Assembly: GCA_036401195.1 (NCBI GenBank)
Contig: DASWVQ010000013.1
Span: 54,277-118,276, forward strand
Length of the DNA stretch: 64,000 nt
From: JACDHQ01 sp036401195
Lineage (GTDB): Bacteria; Gemmatimonadota; Gemmatimonadetes; Gemmatimonadales; Gemmatimonadaceae
Reading direction: 5' to 3'
In this document: piece by piece, positions 18,967-26,505 of the stretch
Position numbering within the stretch: position 1 is the first letter of the stretch
Layout: each line of letters begins with the position of its first letter
Notes under the pieces: generated by a model
What the model was told of the DNA's origin: nothing
What the model saw: only the letters and a program-made list of their open reading frames with translations
The model's database searches: none
Position numbers and translations under genes: made by a program

Positions 18967-20250
18967 TCAGGTCCCGGCCACGGCGTGCCGGTCGATCCGT
19001 CCCAGCCGCCGCAGTTTCGGTACCCGCGCGGCGATGATCCCCACGACTGCGAGGGAGGCGATCCCGCCGAGGAGCACCGCGGGCACCGTCCCGAACAGCC
19101 GCGCCGTGACCCCCGACTCGAAGGCCCCGATCTCGTTCGCCGAGCCGATGAAGATCGAGTTCACCGCCGAGACGCGGCCCAGGAGCTCCTTCGGCGTGAG
19201 CGTCTGCAGGAGGGTGGAGCGGATGACCACGCTGATCCCGTCGGCCATGCCGCAAAAGGCGAGCACCGCGAGGGAGAGCCAGAAGTTGCGGGACAGGCCG
19301 AAGACGATGATCCCCGCCGCGAAGGCGGCGACGGCAAGGAGGAGGGTACGCCCGGCGCGCTGGAAGGGGGGGCGGTGCGCCAGGGCCACCCCGATGATCA
19401 CCGCCCCCGCGGCGGGGGCGGCGCGGAGGAGCCCAAGCCCCTGCGGCCCCACGTGCAGGATCTCGCGCGCGAACACGGGGAGCAGCGCCTCGGCGCCCCC
19501 GAGCAGCACCGAGAACAGGTCCAGGGCGAGCGCCGACAGGAGCACCGGCTCGCGGAACACGAAACGCAGGCCCACGAGCAGGCTGTCGGACATGGAGGTG
19601 GCAGGCGCGGTTTCGCTGCGCGGCTCGTGCCGCGAGGGAATCATCCCGAACCCCGCCACGGACACCACGAGGAAGGCCGCCACGACGAGATACGTCGTGG
19701 TGATACTGGTGAAGCCGTAGAGCAGGCCGCCCAGGGCGGGACCGGCCACCGCCGCCGTCTGCCAGGTGGAGCTGCGCCAGGCGACCGCGTTGGGGTAGAG
19801 GGCGCGCGGGACGATGTCGATCCCGAACGCCTGGCGGGCCGGCTGGAGGAAGGAGCGCGCGATCCCCATGGCGAAGATCGTGGCGTAGATCGGCCACACG
19901 TGCCCCGGGTGCACCACCCCTCCCGAGGTGAGCGCCAGCAGCGCGAGCGAGCAGAGCATGGTGGCGCTGAGGCCGATCATGGACACGCGTCGGCGGTCCA
20001 CCAGGTCGGCCAGGTGCCCCGACGGGAGGGCGAGGGCGATGAAGGGGAGCGCCTCGGCGAGCCCCACGAGCCCCAGGGAGAGGGGATCGTGGGTGAGGTC
20101 GTACACCTGCCATCCCACGACCACGGCCTGCATCTGGGTGGCGAGCGTCATCGTGAAGAGCGAGACGATGTACCACCGGAAGTCGCGGAGGCGGAGCGCG
20201 GCGTAGGGGTCGTGCTTCGGCGGCGCTCCGCCCATGCTGTCGTCGGTCAC
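18967..20250 (-). CDS. MFS transporter (MFS_3/EntS-like)
   Basis: A 427-residue major facilitator with about 12 hydrophobic helices. The motif-A loop between TM2 and TM3 reads GHLADLVDRRRVSMIGL, and the protein starts with RLRDFRWYIVSLFTMTLATQMQAVVVGWQVYDLT, cut here for length into RDFRWYIVSLF and MQAVVVGWQVYDLT, typical of the MFS_3 drug/siderophore exporter group. The start is GTG at 20250, exactly six bases after TACACT, so leaderless. The short gap to the PAP2 gene upstream (19 bases) contains that box, giving the transporter its own promoter. Substrate unknown. Confidence 0.85.
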   Translation of the reverse strand: MTDDSMGGAPPKHDPYAALRLRDFRWYIVSLFTMTLATQMQAVVVGWQVYDLTHDPLSLGLVGLAEALPFIALALPSGHLADLVDRRRVSMIGLSATMLCSLALLALTSGGVVHPGHVWPIYATIFAMGIARSFLQPARQAFGIDIVPRALYPNAVAWRSSTWQTAAVAGPALGGLLYGFTSITTTYLVVAAFLVVSVAGFGMIPSRHEPRSETAPATSMSDSLLVGLRFVFREPVLLSALALDLFSVLLGGAEALLPVFAREILHVGPQGLGLLRAAPAAGAVIIGVALAHRPPFQRAGRTLLLAVAAFAAGIIVFGLSRNFWLSLAVLAFCGMADGISVVIRSTLLQTLTPKELLGRVSAVNSIFIGSANEIGAFESGVTARLFGTVPAVLLGGIASLAVVGIIAARVPKLRRLGRIDRHAVAGT

Positions 20251-20256
20251 GCCCGA

Positions 20257-20262
20257 AGTGTA
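20257..20262 (-). promoter_or_regulatory. -10 box (TACACT) for leaderless MFS mRNA
   Basis: TACACT on the minus strand, six bases, then GTG. This example uses GTG as the leaderless start codon. Confidence 0.5.
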
Positions 20263-20268
20263 ACGGCG

Positions 20269-21114
20269 TCAGCCGGGCGACCGGTCCCCCGTGGGCTGGA
20301 CCGGGGAGCCGGGGGCGACCTCCACCGAGGCGGGGGCGCGACGCCTGACCCAGAGCTGGAGCGCCTCGAGCATCGCCCAGCAGAAGCCGGCCCACGCCGC
20401 GCCGAGGACGAGGCCGGCCGCCACGTCGCTGGGGTAGTGCACGCCGAGGATGACGCGACTGGTGGCGATGAGGACGATGACGAGGAAGGCGACCAGCCAG
20501 ATCGTCCAGCGCACCGGGGCGCTGCCGTGGAGCCGTGCCGCCAGGTAGGCGATGGTGAGGTACACCGTGGCCGCGCTCATCGCATGCCCCGAGGGGAACG
20601 ACGACGAGAAGGCATGCGTCCCCCACTGGAACACCTGCGGGCGCGGCCGGTGGAAGCTGGCCTTGAGGATGTTGTTGAGGATGACGCTCCCCGCCGTGGC
20701 GATCACGAGCAGGAGCGCCGAGTGGCGGTGCTTCGTGAGCACGAGGAAGAGCGCCGCCACCGAGACGATCATGAACACCACGGTGCCCGTGCCGAGCATG
20801 GTGATCTCGAGGGTGACCGGCTCCATCCATCGAGGGAAGTGGAGCTGGGCGACCCATTGGAGCACCGCGGTGTCGAAGGCCTGCGTGGCGCCGTCGTCGA
20901 CGCGATCGGCCAGGGCAACGAAGGCCCAGACGCCGCCGAGCGCGAGCACGCTCCCGACGAGGAGGAAGATGCCGACCGCGGCGTAGAGCGAGTGGGCCTG
21001 GCCGGCGATGCCGCGCAGCAGCTGGAAGAGCGCATCCCAGAAAGCGCGCGTCGGCCCGCGGGTGCCGAGGCGCCGGTCGTGCTCCGGAAGTGGCTCGGGT
21101 GTACGAGGATTCAT
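20269..21114 (-). CDS. PAP2-family membrane phosphatase
   Basis: 281 residues with about six hydrophobic helices. All three PAP2 phosphatase motifs are present in order: KASFHRPRP (KX6RP), SFPSGHAMS (PSGH) and SRVILGVHYPSD (SRX5HX3D). Family members dephosphorylate phosphatidic acid, phosphatidylglycerol phosphate or undecaprenyl pyrophosphate at the outer face of the inner membrane. The frame stays open upstream into the tRNA-Cys gene, so the ATG at 21114 (MNPRTPEP) is chosen; no strong ribosome site is seen. The MFS gene follows on the same strand. Confidence 0.9.
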   Translation of the reverse strand: MNPRTPEPLPEHDRRLGTRGPTRAFWDALFQLLRGIAGQAHSLYAAVGIFLLVGSVLALGGVWAFVALADRVDDGATQAFDTAVLQWVAQLHFPRWMEPVTLEITMLGTGTVVFMIVSVAALFLVLTKHRHSALLLVIATAGSVILNNILKASFHRPRPQVFQWGTHAFSSSFPSGHAMSAATVYLTIAYLAARLHGSAPVRWTIWLVAFLVIVLIATSRVILGVHYPSDVAAGLVLGAAWAGFCWAMLEALQLWVRRRAPASVEVAPGSPVQPTGDRSPG

Positions 21115-21221
21115 GGCCCGGTGCGGGTACAAGACGCGGGCCGCCCGAGAATTCCCGGCGGAATGGTGGGGGAGCATCCGCTTGAGGAAGTGCCCGTCAT
21201 GGAATAACTTGGGACGATCAC

Positions 21222-21293
21222 GGTGCCGTAGCCAAGTGGTAAGGCAGCGGTCTGCAAAACCGCTATTCGCCGGTTCGATTCCGGCCGGCACCT
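21222..21293 (+). tRNA. tRNA-Cys (GCA)
   Basis: A 72-nt cloverleaf. Acceptor stem GGTGCCG pairs with CGGCACC, with a T discriminator as expected for Cys. The D-arm contains AGCCAAGTGGTAAGGC. The anticodon stem GCGGT/ACCGC holds loop CTGCAAA with anticodon GCA at 21254-21256. The T-arm is CCGG-TTCGATT-CCGG. CCA is not encoded. It is followed by a strong terminator hairpin. Confidence 0.97.
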
Positions 21294-21318
21294 CTCAGCC
21301 ATCGATCAGCAACCGCCA

Positions 21319-21352
21319 CAGGGCCCGGAGCGTCACGATGCTCCGGGCCCTG
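21319..21352 (+). terminator. Terminator after tRNA-Cys
   Basis: A perfect 13-bp stem (CAGGGCCCGGAGC/GCTCCGGGCCCTG) with an eight-base loop, 25 bases after the tRNA, followed by TGTGTGTT. Confidence 0.8.
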
Positions 21353-21561
21353 TGTGTGTTCCGCCCACGGCGAGGGAGGCTTTCGCCGATGGACAGGAAC
21401 TCCCCATCCGCCACACTGGAAGACGGGTGGCGCGGCCCGCCGCATGCGGCGTTGGTACCGTGCCCCCGCGCATGAGCGCGAGCAGGGGTGGGAGGGGGAA
21501 GGCCGATGACACAGGATCGAAAGGCGTACCACGTGCCGGCCGCGACCGTGGCGGGCTGACC

Positions 21562-22254
21562 ATGCATCCCGACGCGTGGACCTGGGGACACGGGATGCGC
21601 CCGCTGTTCGACGACCGGGTGGACGCGGGACGGCAGCTCGCCGGGGCGCTGCGCGGGGTGACGCCGCGCGCCCCGCTGGTGGTGCTGGCGTTGCCGCGGG
21701 GCGGCGTGCCGGTGGGGTACGAGGTGGCGGCCGCGCTGCACGCGCCACTGGGCGTGATCACCGTGCGCAAGCTCGGCGTGCCCGGGCAGGAGGAGCTGGC
21801 CTTCGGCGCGGTGGCGTCGGGTGGGCTGCGCTACCTCGACGAGGAGATCATCGCGCGGGCGGGGGTGTCGCCGAAGATCGTGGAGGCGGTCACCGCGCGC
21901 GAGCGCGTGGAGCTGGACCGGCGCGACCGGATCTACCACGAACACCATCCCTTCCCGGAGGTCGCGGGAAGCTCCGTGGCGATCATCGACGACGGCGTGG
22001 CGACCGGCTCGACGATGCTCGCCGCCATCGCGGCGGTGCGGGAGAAGCATCCGGCGGAGATCATCGCTGCCGCGCCGGTGATGTCGGTGGAGGCGGCGGC
22101 GCTGCTCGCGCGCGCGGCCGACGCGTGCGTTGCGGTGGCCGAGCCGGACCCGTTCATGGGAGTGGGGCTCTGGTATCGCGACTTCTCGCAGACGCAGGAC
22201 GAGGAAGTGCTGGCCTTGCTGGAGCAGGCGAATTCCACGGCGCGGACCACCTGA
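21562..22254 (+). CDS. Phosphoribosyltransferase-family protein
   Basis: A 230-residue type I phosphoribosyltransferase-fold protein. The PRPP-binding loop is IIDDGVATGST (about 141-151). An upstream LALPRGGVPVGYEVA loop and ITVRKLGVPGQEELAFGAV complete the pattern of the uncharacterised PRT group often linked to alpha/beta hydrolases (mycobacterial Rv0571c-type proteins carry both domains, from memory). The base substrate is unknown. Start codon: ATG at 21562, or ATG at 21595 (MRPLFDDRVDAG), which fits the family start better; neither has a strong ribosome site. The hydrolase gene follows 15 bases later. Confidence 0.85.
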   Translation: MHPDAWTWGHGMRPLFDDRVDAGRQLAGALRGVTPRAPLVVLALPRGGVPVGYEVAAALHAPLGVITVRKLGVPGQEELAFGAVASGGLRYLDEEIIARAGVSPKIVEAVTARERVELDRRDRIYHEHHPFPEVAGSSVAIIDDGVATGSTMLAAIAAVREKHPAEIIAAAPVMSVEAAALLARAADACVAVAEPDPFMGVGLWYRDFSQTQDEEVLALLEQANSTARTT

Positions 22255-22269
22255 GCGGGGGAGGGGACC

Positions 22270-22947
22270 ATGCGCACGAACGTGGCGGGCGAGGGCACGA
22301 CGCAGGCGGTCGAGCTCCCGGTGACGGGGGGACTGCTGCACGGGGACCTCACCGTCCCCGCCGCGGCGACGGGCATCGTGCTGTTCGCGCATGGGAGCGG
22401 GAGCAGCCGCATGAGCCCGAGGAATCGCCAGGTCGCCGCGTCGCTGCACGAGGCGGGATTCGCGACGCTGCTCTTCGACCTCCTCACCGCCGCGGAGGAG
22501 GAGGAGGACGACCTCACCGCCGCGCTGCGCTTCGACATCGAGCTGCTCGCGGACCGGCTGGTGGTGGCCACGGAGTGGGTGCGCGCGCATCCAACGGCAG
22601 GCCAGCTCCCCCTCGGCTACTTCGGCGCGAGCACCGGCGCCGCGGCCGCGCTGGTGGCGGCGTCGCGCGTCGCGGGCGTCCGCGCGGTGGTGTCGCGCGG
22701 GGGGCGACCCGACCTCGCGGGGGCGGCGCTTTCCTTCGTGACGACTCCCACCCTGCTCATCGTGGGCGGGCGCGACGTGACGGTGCTCGAGCTCAATCGC
22801 GAGGCGCTGGCGTCGCTCGGGTCGACGCAGAAAAAGCTGGTGCTGGTGCCGGGTGCGACGCACCTGTTCGAGGAGCCGGGCGCGATGGAGCAGGTGGTGG
22901 AGCTGGCGGCGGGGTGGTTCGCCGAGCACCTGGCCGCCGCGCGCTGA
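22270..22947 (+). CDS. Alpha/beta hydrolase (dienelactone-hydrolase-like)
   Basis: A 225-residue alpha/beta hydrolase. The oxyanion strand is VLFAHGSGSSR. The nucleophile elbow is GYFGASTGAAAAL (Ser121 in GASTG). The acid is probably Asp in LIVGGRDVTV, and the base is His in PGATHLFEEPG. It has no signal peptide. GGGAGGGG is three bases before the ATG, and the gene directly follows the phosphoribosyltransferase. The two resemble the halves of a known two-domain protein, so they probably act together. The substrate is unknown. Confidence 0.87.
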   Translation: MRTNVAGEGTTQAVELPVTGGLLHGDLTVPAAATGIVLFAHGSGSSRMSPRNRQVAASLHEAGFATLLFDLLTAAEEEEDDLTAALRFDIELLADRLVVATEWVRAHPTAGQLPLGYFGASTGAAAALVAASRVAGVRAVVSRGGRPDLAGAALSFVTTPTLLIVGGRDVTVLELNREALASLGSTQKKLVLVPGATHLFEEPGAMEQVVELAAGWFAEHLAAAR

Positions 22948-23026
22948 CCAGCGCTCCACCGGCGCGGCGCGTATCAGGGTGACCGGCCCGCCCCGCGCGA
23001 GGTTCAGCGCGGGCACACTGCTGGAA

Positions 23027-23135
23027 CTACCATGAAGCGAATGGACAGAATGAAGCGAACCCTTCCCGGGTGCACGAATGCCCGATCGCACTGGAAGGAT
23101 TCCCTTCATTCGACTCTTTCGCTGCATGGTGGTTG
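23027..23135. repeat. Intergenic long hairpin (ACCATGAAGCGAA family), copy 1
   Basis: Arm 23027-23067 (contains ACCATGAAGCGAATGGAC and GAATGAAGCG) pairs imperfectly with 23095-23135 (CCCTTCATTCGACTCTTTCG, CATGGTGG). The same arm sequence recurs at 40780-40812/40857-40885. It lies between the hydrolase stop and the TPR gene start and overlaps no plausible gene. Confidence 0.7.
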
Positions 23136-23179
23136 AGCCGTTCGACGCCGAACGATCCCGCCCTCCCCCACGCCACACC

Positions 23180-25018
23180 ATGTCCTCGCTGCACCGTGCC
23201 GCCCTCCTGATCGGAGGGGCGACGTCGCTCCTCGCCGCCACCCCGCTCGCCGCCCAGAAGAAGGAGGCGCCGGAGTTCACCCGGCAGGGGATCATCGTCC
23301 CCAACTTCGAGTTCCCGGCGGGGCAGGACCGGAAGATCGGCCGCCGCGCGGGCGATGCGGTGCGCGACCGGGTGGAAGGGCTGGTGAACGACCGGGAGGC
23401 GCAGGTGCTCTCGGGAGGCGAGATGCGCTTCCGGCTGGAGCAGGGCGGGTTCGACCCCGACGCTCCGCTCGACGCCGGGGCGCTGCGCACCATGGTGAAG
23501 TACCTGCGCGCCGACGAGGTGATCACGGGCGACGCGTGGCGCGACGCCGCGGGGACGCACCTGCGCGCGCGGCTGGTGCTCGCGCGCGACCGGAACCTCC
23601 GCCAGCTCCTTCCCGTGGTGGTGGCGCCGGAGCTGGATCGCGCCGCGGAGCAGCTGGCGAGGGAGGTCACCGCGGCGCGCGCGCAGCTCGCGCCGCAGCG
23701 CCGGTGCGAGAACGCGCTGCGAGAGGGCAAGGGGAGCCGCGCCATCGCCGAGGCGCGCGCGGGGATCGCGGCCTACCCGCGCAGCACCCTCGCGCGCACC
23801 TGCCTGATGTGGGCGCTCGACCGCACCGGCGCGCCCGCCGCCTCGCAGCTCGAGGTGGCGCGCGAGATCCTCGCCATCGACTCCAGCTTCACGCACGCCC
23901 TCGAGGGCGCGGCCATCGCGCTCGCGCGTCTCGACCGGCCCGCCGAGGCCGCGGGGTACTGGCTGCGGCTCGCCGCCACGGACACGAACGACCTCGAGCT
24001 GCTGGGGCGCGTGATCACGGCGATCGCGGAGATCGGGCAGTCACCGCGGGCGGTGCCGCTCGCCCTCCCCGCGATCGCGAAGTACCCGTCGAACGTGGAG
24101 TTGCGCCGGCTCGCCTGGCGGGTGACGTGGGAGTCGCGGAACTGGAAGGAGGCAGTGCGCATCGGTGACCTGCTCTTCGGCACGCCCGAGCATCCGGGCG
24201 ACCCGGAAGTGCTCGCGGATCCCGGTTTCCACCGGCGGCTGGCGAGCGCGTACAAGGCGAACGGCCAGCCCCTCCAGGCGGTGGAGGCCGCGGCGCGCGG
24301 GGTGATGCGCTTCCCCGACGACGCGATGCTCTACGCGCTGTACACGCAGTTCGTGCGCGCGGAAGCCGACAGCGCCCTGCCGCGCGGGCTCGCCCTCTTC
24401 CCGAAGAGCGCGGAACTGTACGCGCTGCGCGCGCAGGATCTCCGGGCGCGCGGGCGCACCGCCGAGGCGCTCGAGGCGACGCGCCAGGCGGTGGGGCTCG
24501 ACTCCACCTTCGCCCAGGGGGAGCTGGCGATCGCGCAGGGAGAGTTCGAGCTGGGACGCCCCGGCAGCGCGCTGGCGGCGCTGCATCGCGGGCTGGCGCG
24601 CGGGGGCGACACGGCGACGATCGCGCAGTTCGCCCTCGGGAAGGGGAACGCGCTCTACCGCGCGGCCAACGGGACGCGCGCGAAGCGCGATTACGAGCTC
24701 GCGCTCCGGTTCGTGGCGCTGGCCGACAGCGTGCGCTCGTCGGGCCAGGCCAAGTTCCTCCTCGGCGCGGTGGCGCTGGGCACCGCGCAGGCGACGCTCA
24801 CCGAAGCCGCCAACGTGGCGAACGCCGGGGGCCCTGCCTCGAAGGTGCAGGGCTGCACCCTCGCGCGCGAGGGGGCGGGATGGCTGCCGGTCGCGCGCTC
24901 GGCGCTCGAGGCGGGAGCCGCGGTCGCGCCCGACGTCGTGGGACAGATGGCGGGGCCGGTGGGGCAGCTCGAGGAGGTGGCGGGGAGGCAGAGCCAGGTG
25001 CTCTGCAGCCCCGCCTGA
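23180..25018 (+). CDS. Exported TPR-type repeat protein
   Basis: 612 residues. A signal peptide covers about residues 1-22 (ending PLAAQ). The first ~150 residues include a mixed alpha/beta region resembling domains that set a total score or access an outer-membrane partner (QGIIVPNFEFPAGQDRKIGR, YLRADEVITGDAWRD). The rest is tetratricopeptide-like helices: Ala/Leu-rich pairs such as RPAEAAGYWLRLAATDTNDL and RTAEALEATRQAVGLDSTFA recur about every 34 residues. It probably scaffolds periplasmic or outer-membrane complexes. The ATG at 23180 starts the signal peptide and has a C-rich leader without Shine-Dalgarno; the open frame further upstream lies in the hairpin repeat. Confidence 0.75.
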   Translation: MSSLHRAALLIGGATSLLAATPLAAQKKEAPEFTRQGIIVPNFEFPAGQDRKIGRRAGDAVRDRVEGLVNDREAQVLSGGEMRFRLEQGGFDPDAPLDAGALRTMVKYLRADEVITGDAWRDAAGTHLRARLVLARDRNLRQLLPVVVAPELDRAAEQLAREVTAARAQLAPQRRCENALREGKGSRAIAEARAGIAAYPRSTLARTCLMWALDRTGAPAASQLEVAREILAIDSSFTHALEGAAIALARLDRPAEAAGYWLRLAATDTNDLELLGRVITAIAEIGQSPRAVPLALPAIAKYPSNVELRRLAWRVTWESRNWKEAVRIGDLLFGTPEHPGDPEVLADPGFHRRLASAYKANGQPLQAVEAAARGVMRFPDDAMLYALYTQFVRAEADSALPRGLALFPKSAELYALRAQDLRARGRTAEALEATRQAVGLDSTFAQGELAIAQGEFELGRPGSALAALHRGLARGGDTATIAQFALGKGNALYRAANGTRAKRDYELALRFVALADSVRSSGQAKFLLGAVALGTAQATLTEAANVANAGGPASKVQGCTLAREGAGWLPVARSALEAGAAVAPDVVGQMAGPVGQLEEVAGRQSQVLCSPA

Positions 25019-25021
25019 GAC

Positions 25022-25255
25022 TCAGGCCTTCGCGGCCAGCTCCTGCTGCCGCGCGCGGCTCCAGTGGCCCACCAGCTCGAGGCGCGAGCAGTCCTCCCAG
25101 TCGGCGGGAGCAGGAGTGAGGAAGCGGACTTCCCGGTCGGCGGTGAACCGAAGCGCCGACTGATGGCCGGGAACCAGCTCACGGGTGGGGAGGACGACGG
25201 TGCTGACCTCCCAGACCTTCCCCACGGGATCGACGAACGATCGAATGGACATCAT
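25022..25255 (-). CDS. Small conserved-looking hypothetical protein
   Basis: 77 residues, soluble and compact, with RSFVDPVGKVWEVSTVVLPT near the start and DWEDCSRLELVGHWSRAR near the end. It looks like a small beta-rich cytoplasmic protein; no family was recognised. The start is ATG at 25255 (or the next codon), with GGAG five bases upstream. A GATAAT box at 25317-25322 (minus strand) could be its -10. Its stop is three bases from the TPR gene's stop on the other strand. Confidence 0.65.
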   Translation of the reverse strand: MMSIRSFVDPVGKVWEVSTVVLPTRELVPGHQSALRFTADREVRFLTPAPADWEDCSRLELVGHWSRARQQELAAKA

Positions 25256-25363
25256 GTGCTCCAAGGGTCCTGTGCGCGGGGCTCGGCTACGGGCACGCCG
25301 CTCTTGATCCTGCATTGATTATCGTGGCCCGGCGCGCAGAATGCCAGAGTCCGCGACGAGGGG

Positions 25364-26350
25364 CTACAACCGGATGACGATCTTTCCAGCCGTCGAGTTT
25401 CGCTCCAACTGTTCGTGTGCTGCGGCAATACTGTCGAGATCGTACGTCGAATCCACGGTCGGTTTCACGGTCTCGTCCGCGAGGAGCGGCACGACCTGGC
25501 GCGCAAACGCCTGCGTCGCGGTGATCTTTTCCTCCAGGGGCCGGGCTCGCAGGACCGTTCCCCGGATGGTGAGCCGCCGGTCCATCACCGTGCGGATCGA
25601 GAGGTCGGCGGCCGCTCCCCCCATCGTGCCGATCAGCATGAGCCGGCCGTGCCGGCCGAGCGCCTCGACGCAGGCCGACGCGTAGCGCCCGCCCACGAGG
25701 TCGAGCGCCACGTCCACCCCGAGCCCATCGCTCCAGTCGCGGGCGGCGCCGGCGAGCGCCGCGGGCTCATCCCCGATCGCGACCCCCGCGTCGAGTCCCG
25801 CGTCGCGGGCCGCCTGCAGCTTGGCGGGGGTGCGGGTGGTGCCGAAGCTGCGCGCGCCGGTGGCCCGCGCGAGCTGCACCGCGGCGAGTCCCACGCCGCT
25901 GGCCACCGCGGTCACCAGCACGCGCTCGCCGGAACGCAGCCCCGCCTGGGTGATCATCGCGTCGTGCGCGGTGATGAACGACTCGGGGACGGCCGCCGCG
26001 CTCTCGAAGGAGAGGTTGTCGGGGATGCGCGCCAGCGTGCGCTCGTGGGCGACGAGGAACTCCGCGTGGGCCCCGCCGCCGGTGATGCCGAAGACGCGGT
26101 CCCCTTCGCGCCACACGCTCGCGTCGGGCCCCAGCGCGGCGACCTCGCCGGCGAACTCGAGCCCCGGGATGTCTGCGGAAAAGCCCGGGGGCGCAGGGTA
26201 GCGGCCGAGCCGCTGGAGCAGGTCGGCGCGGTTGAGCGCCGTGGCGCGCACCCGCACCAGCACCTCGCCGCGGGCGGGCTGGGGGACCGGGCACTCCTGG
26301 ATCTCGAGGACCGCGGGCCCGCCCGGGCGCGTGATCACGCAGGCGCGCAT
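25364..26350 (-). CDS. NAD(P)H quinone oxidoreductase (zeta-crystallin/PIG3-like)
   Basis: A 328-residue medium-chain dehydrogenase/reductase lacking the catalytic zinc ligands. It begins MRACVITRPGGPAVLEI, followed by VRATALNRADLLQRLGRYP and GLEFAGEVAALG of the GroES-like domain, then VTAVASGVGLAAVQLARATG as the NADPH-binding Rossmann start (usually AAAGGVG; here ASGVG). LIGTMGGA and ERNSTAGKIVIRL at the end match the PIG3/TP53I3 quinone reductase group. It likely reduces quinones with NADPH. It follows the FeoB-associated gene by 13 bases on the same strand, so it could be read through from the feo operon. Confidence 0.88.
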   Translation of the reverse strand: MRACVITRPGGPAVLEIQECPVPQPARGEVLVRVRATALNRADLLQRLGRYPAPPGFSADIPGLEFAGEVAALGPDASVWREGDRVFGITGGGAHAEFLVAHERTLARIPDNLSFESAAAVPESFITAHDAMITQAGLRSGERVLVTAVASGVGLAAVQLARATGARSFGTTRTPAKLQAARDAGLDAGVAIGDEPAALAGAARDWSDGLGVDVALDLVGGRYASACVEALGRHGRLMLIGTMGGAAADLSIRTVMDRRLTIRGTVLRARPLEEKITATQAFARQVVPLLADETVKPTVDSTYDLDSIAAAHEQLERNSTAGKIVIRL

Positions 26351-26363
26351 GCGCGATCGCGGC

Positions 26364-26498
26364 CTAGTGGCAGCAGTCCCGGCACGCGGGTCCGCCGGCC
26401 TTCGCCTGCTTCGAGGCCGCGAGCTTGAGCCACGCCTTGCGCCCGAGGTAGGCGCCTGCGCCCAGGACGATCGCGATCACGATCAGCGTCTGTTCCAT
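26364..26498 (-). CDS. FeoB-associated Cys-rich membrane protein
   Basis: A 44-residue single-span protein: an N-terminal helix (TLIVIAIVLGAGAYLGRKAW), a short Lys/Ala stretch and a C-terminal CRDCCH metal-binding-like tail (Cys39, 42, 43). This matches the small FeoB-associated Cys-rich proteins that often sit directly after feoB (Pfam PF12669 from memory). They may help iron handling or FeoB stability. The ATG at 26498 is seven bases after the feoB stop, so it is the third gene of the feo operon. Confidence 0.85.
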   Translation of the reverse strand: MEQTLIVIAIVLGAGAYLGRKAWLKLAASKQAKAGGPACRDCCH

Positions 26499-26505
26499 CG
26501 TGCCC

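Noticed and set aside
21115..21291. N-terminal extension of the PAP2 protein into the tRNA-Cys gene
   Set aside because: The extension is read through a convincing tRNA on the opposite strand and lacks hydrophobic or family character; the ATG at 21114 starts the protein.
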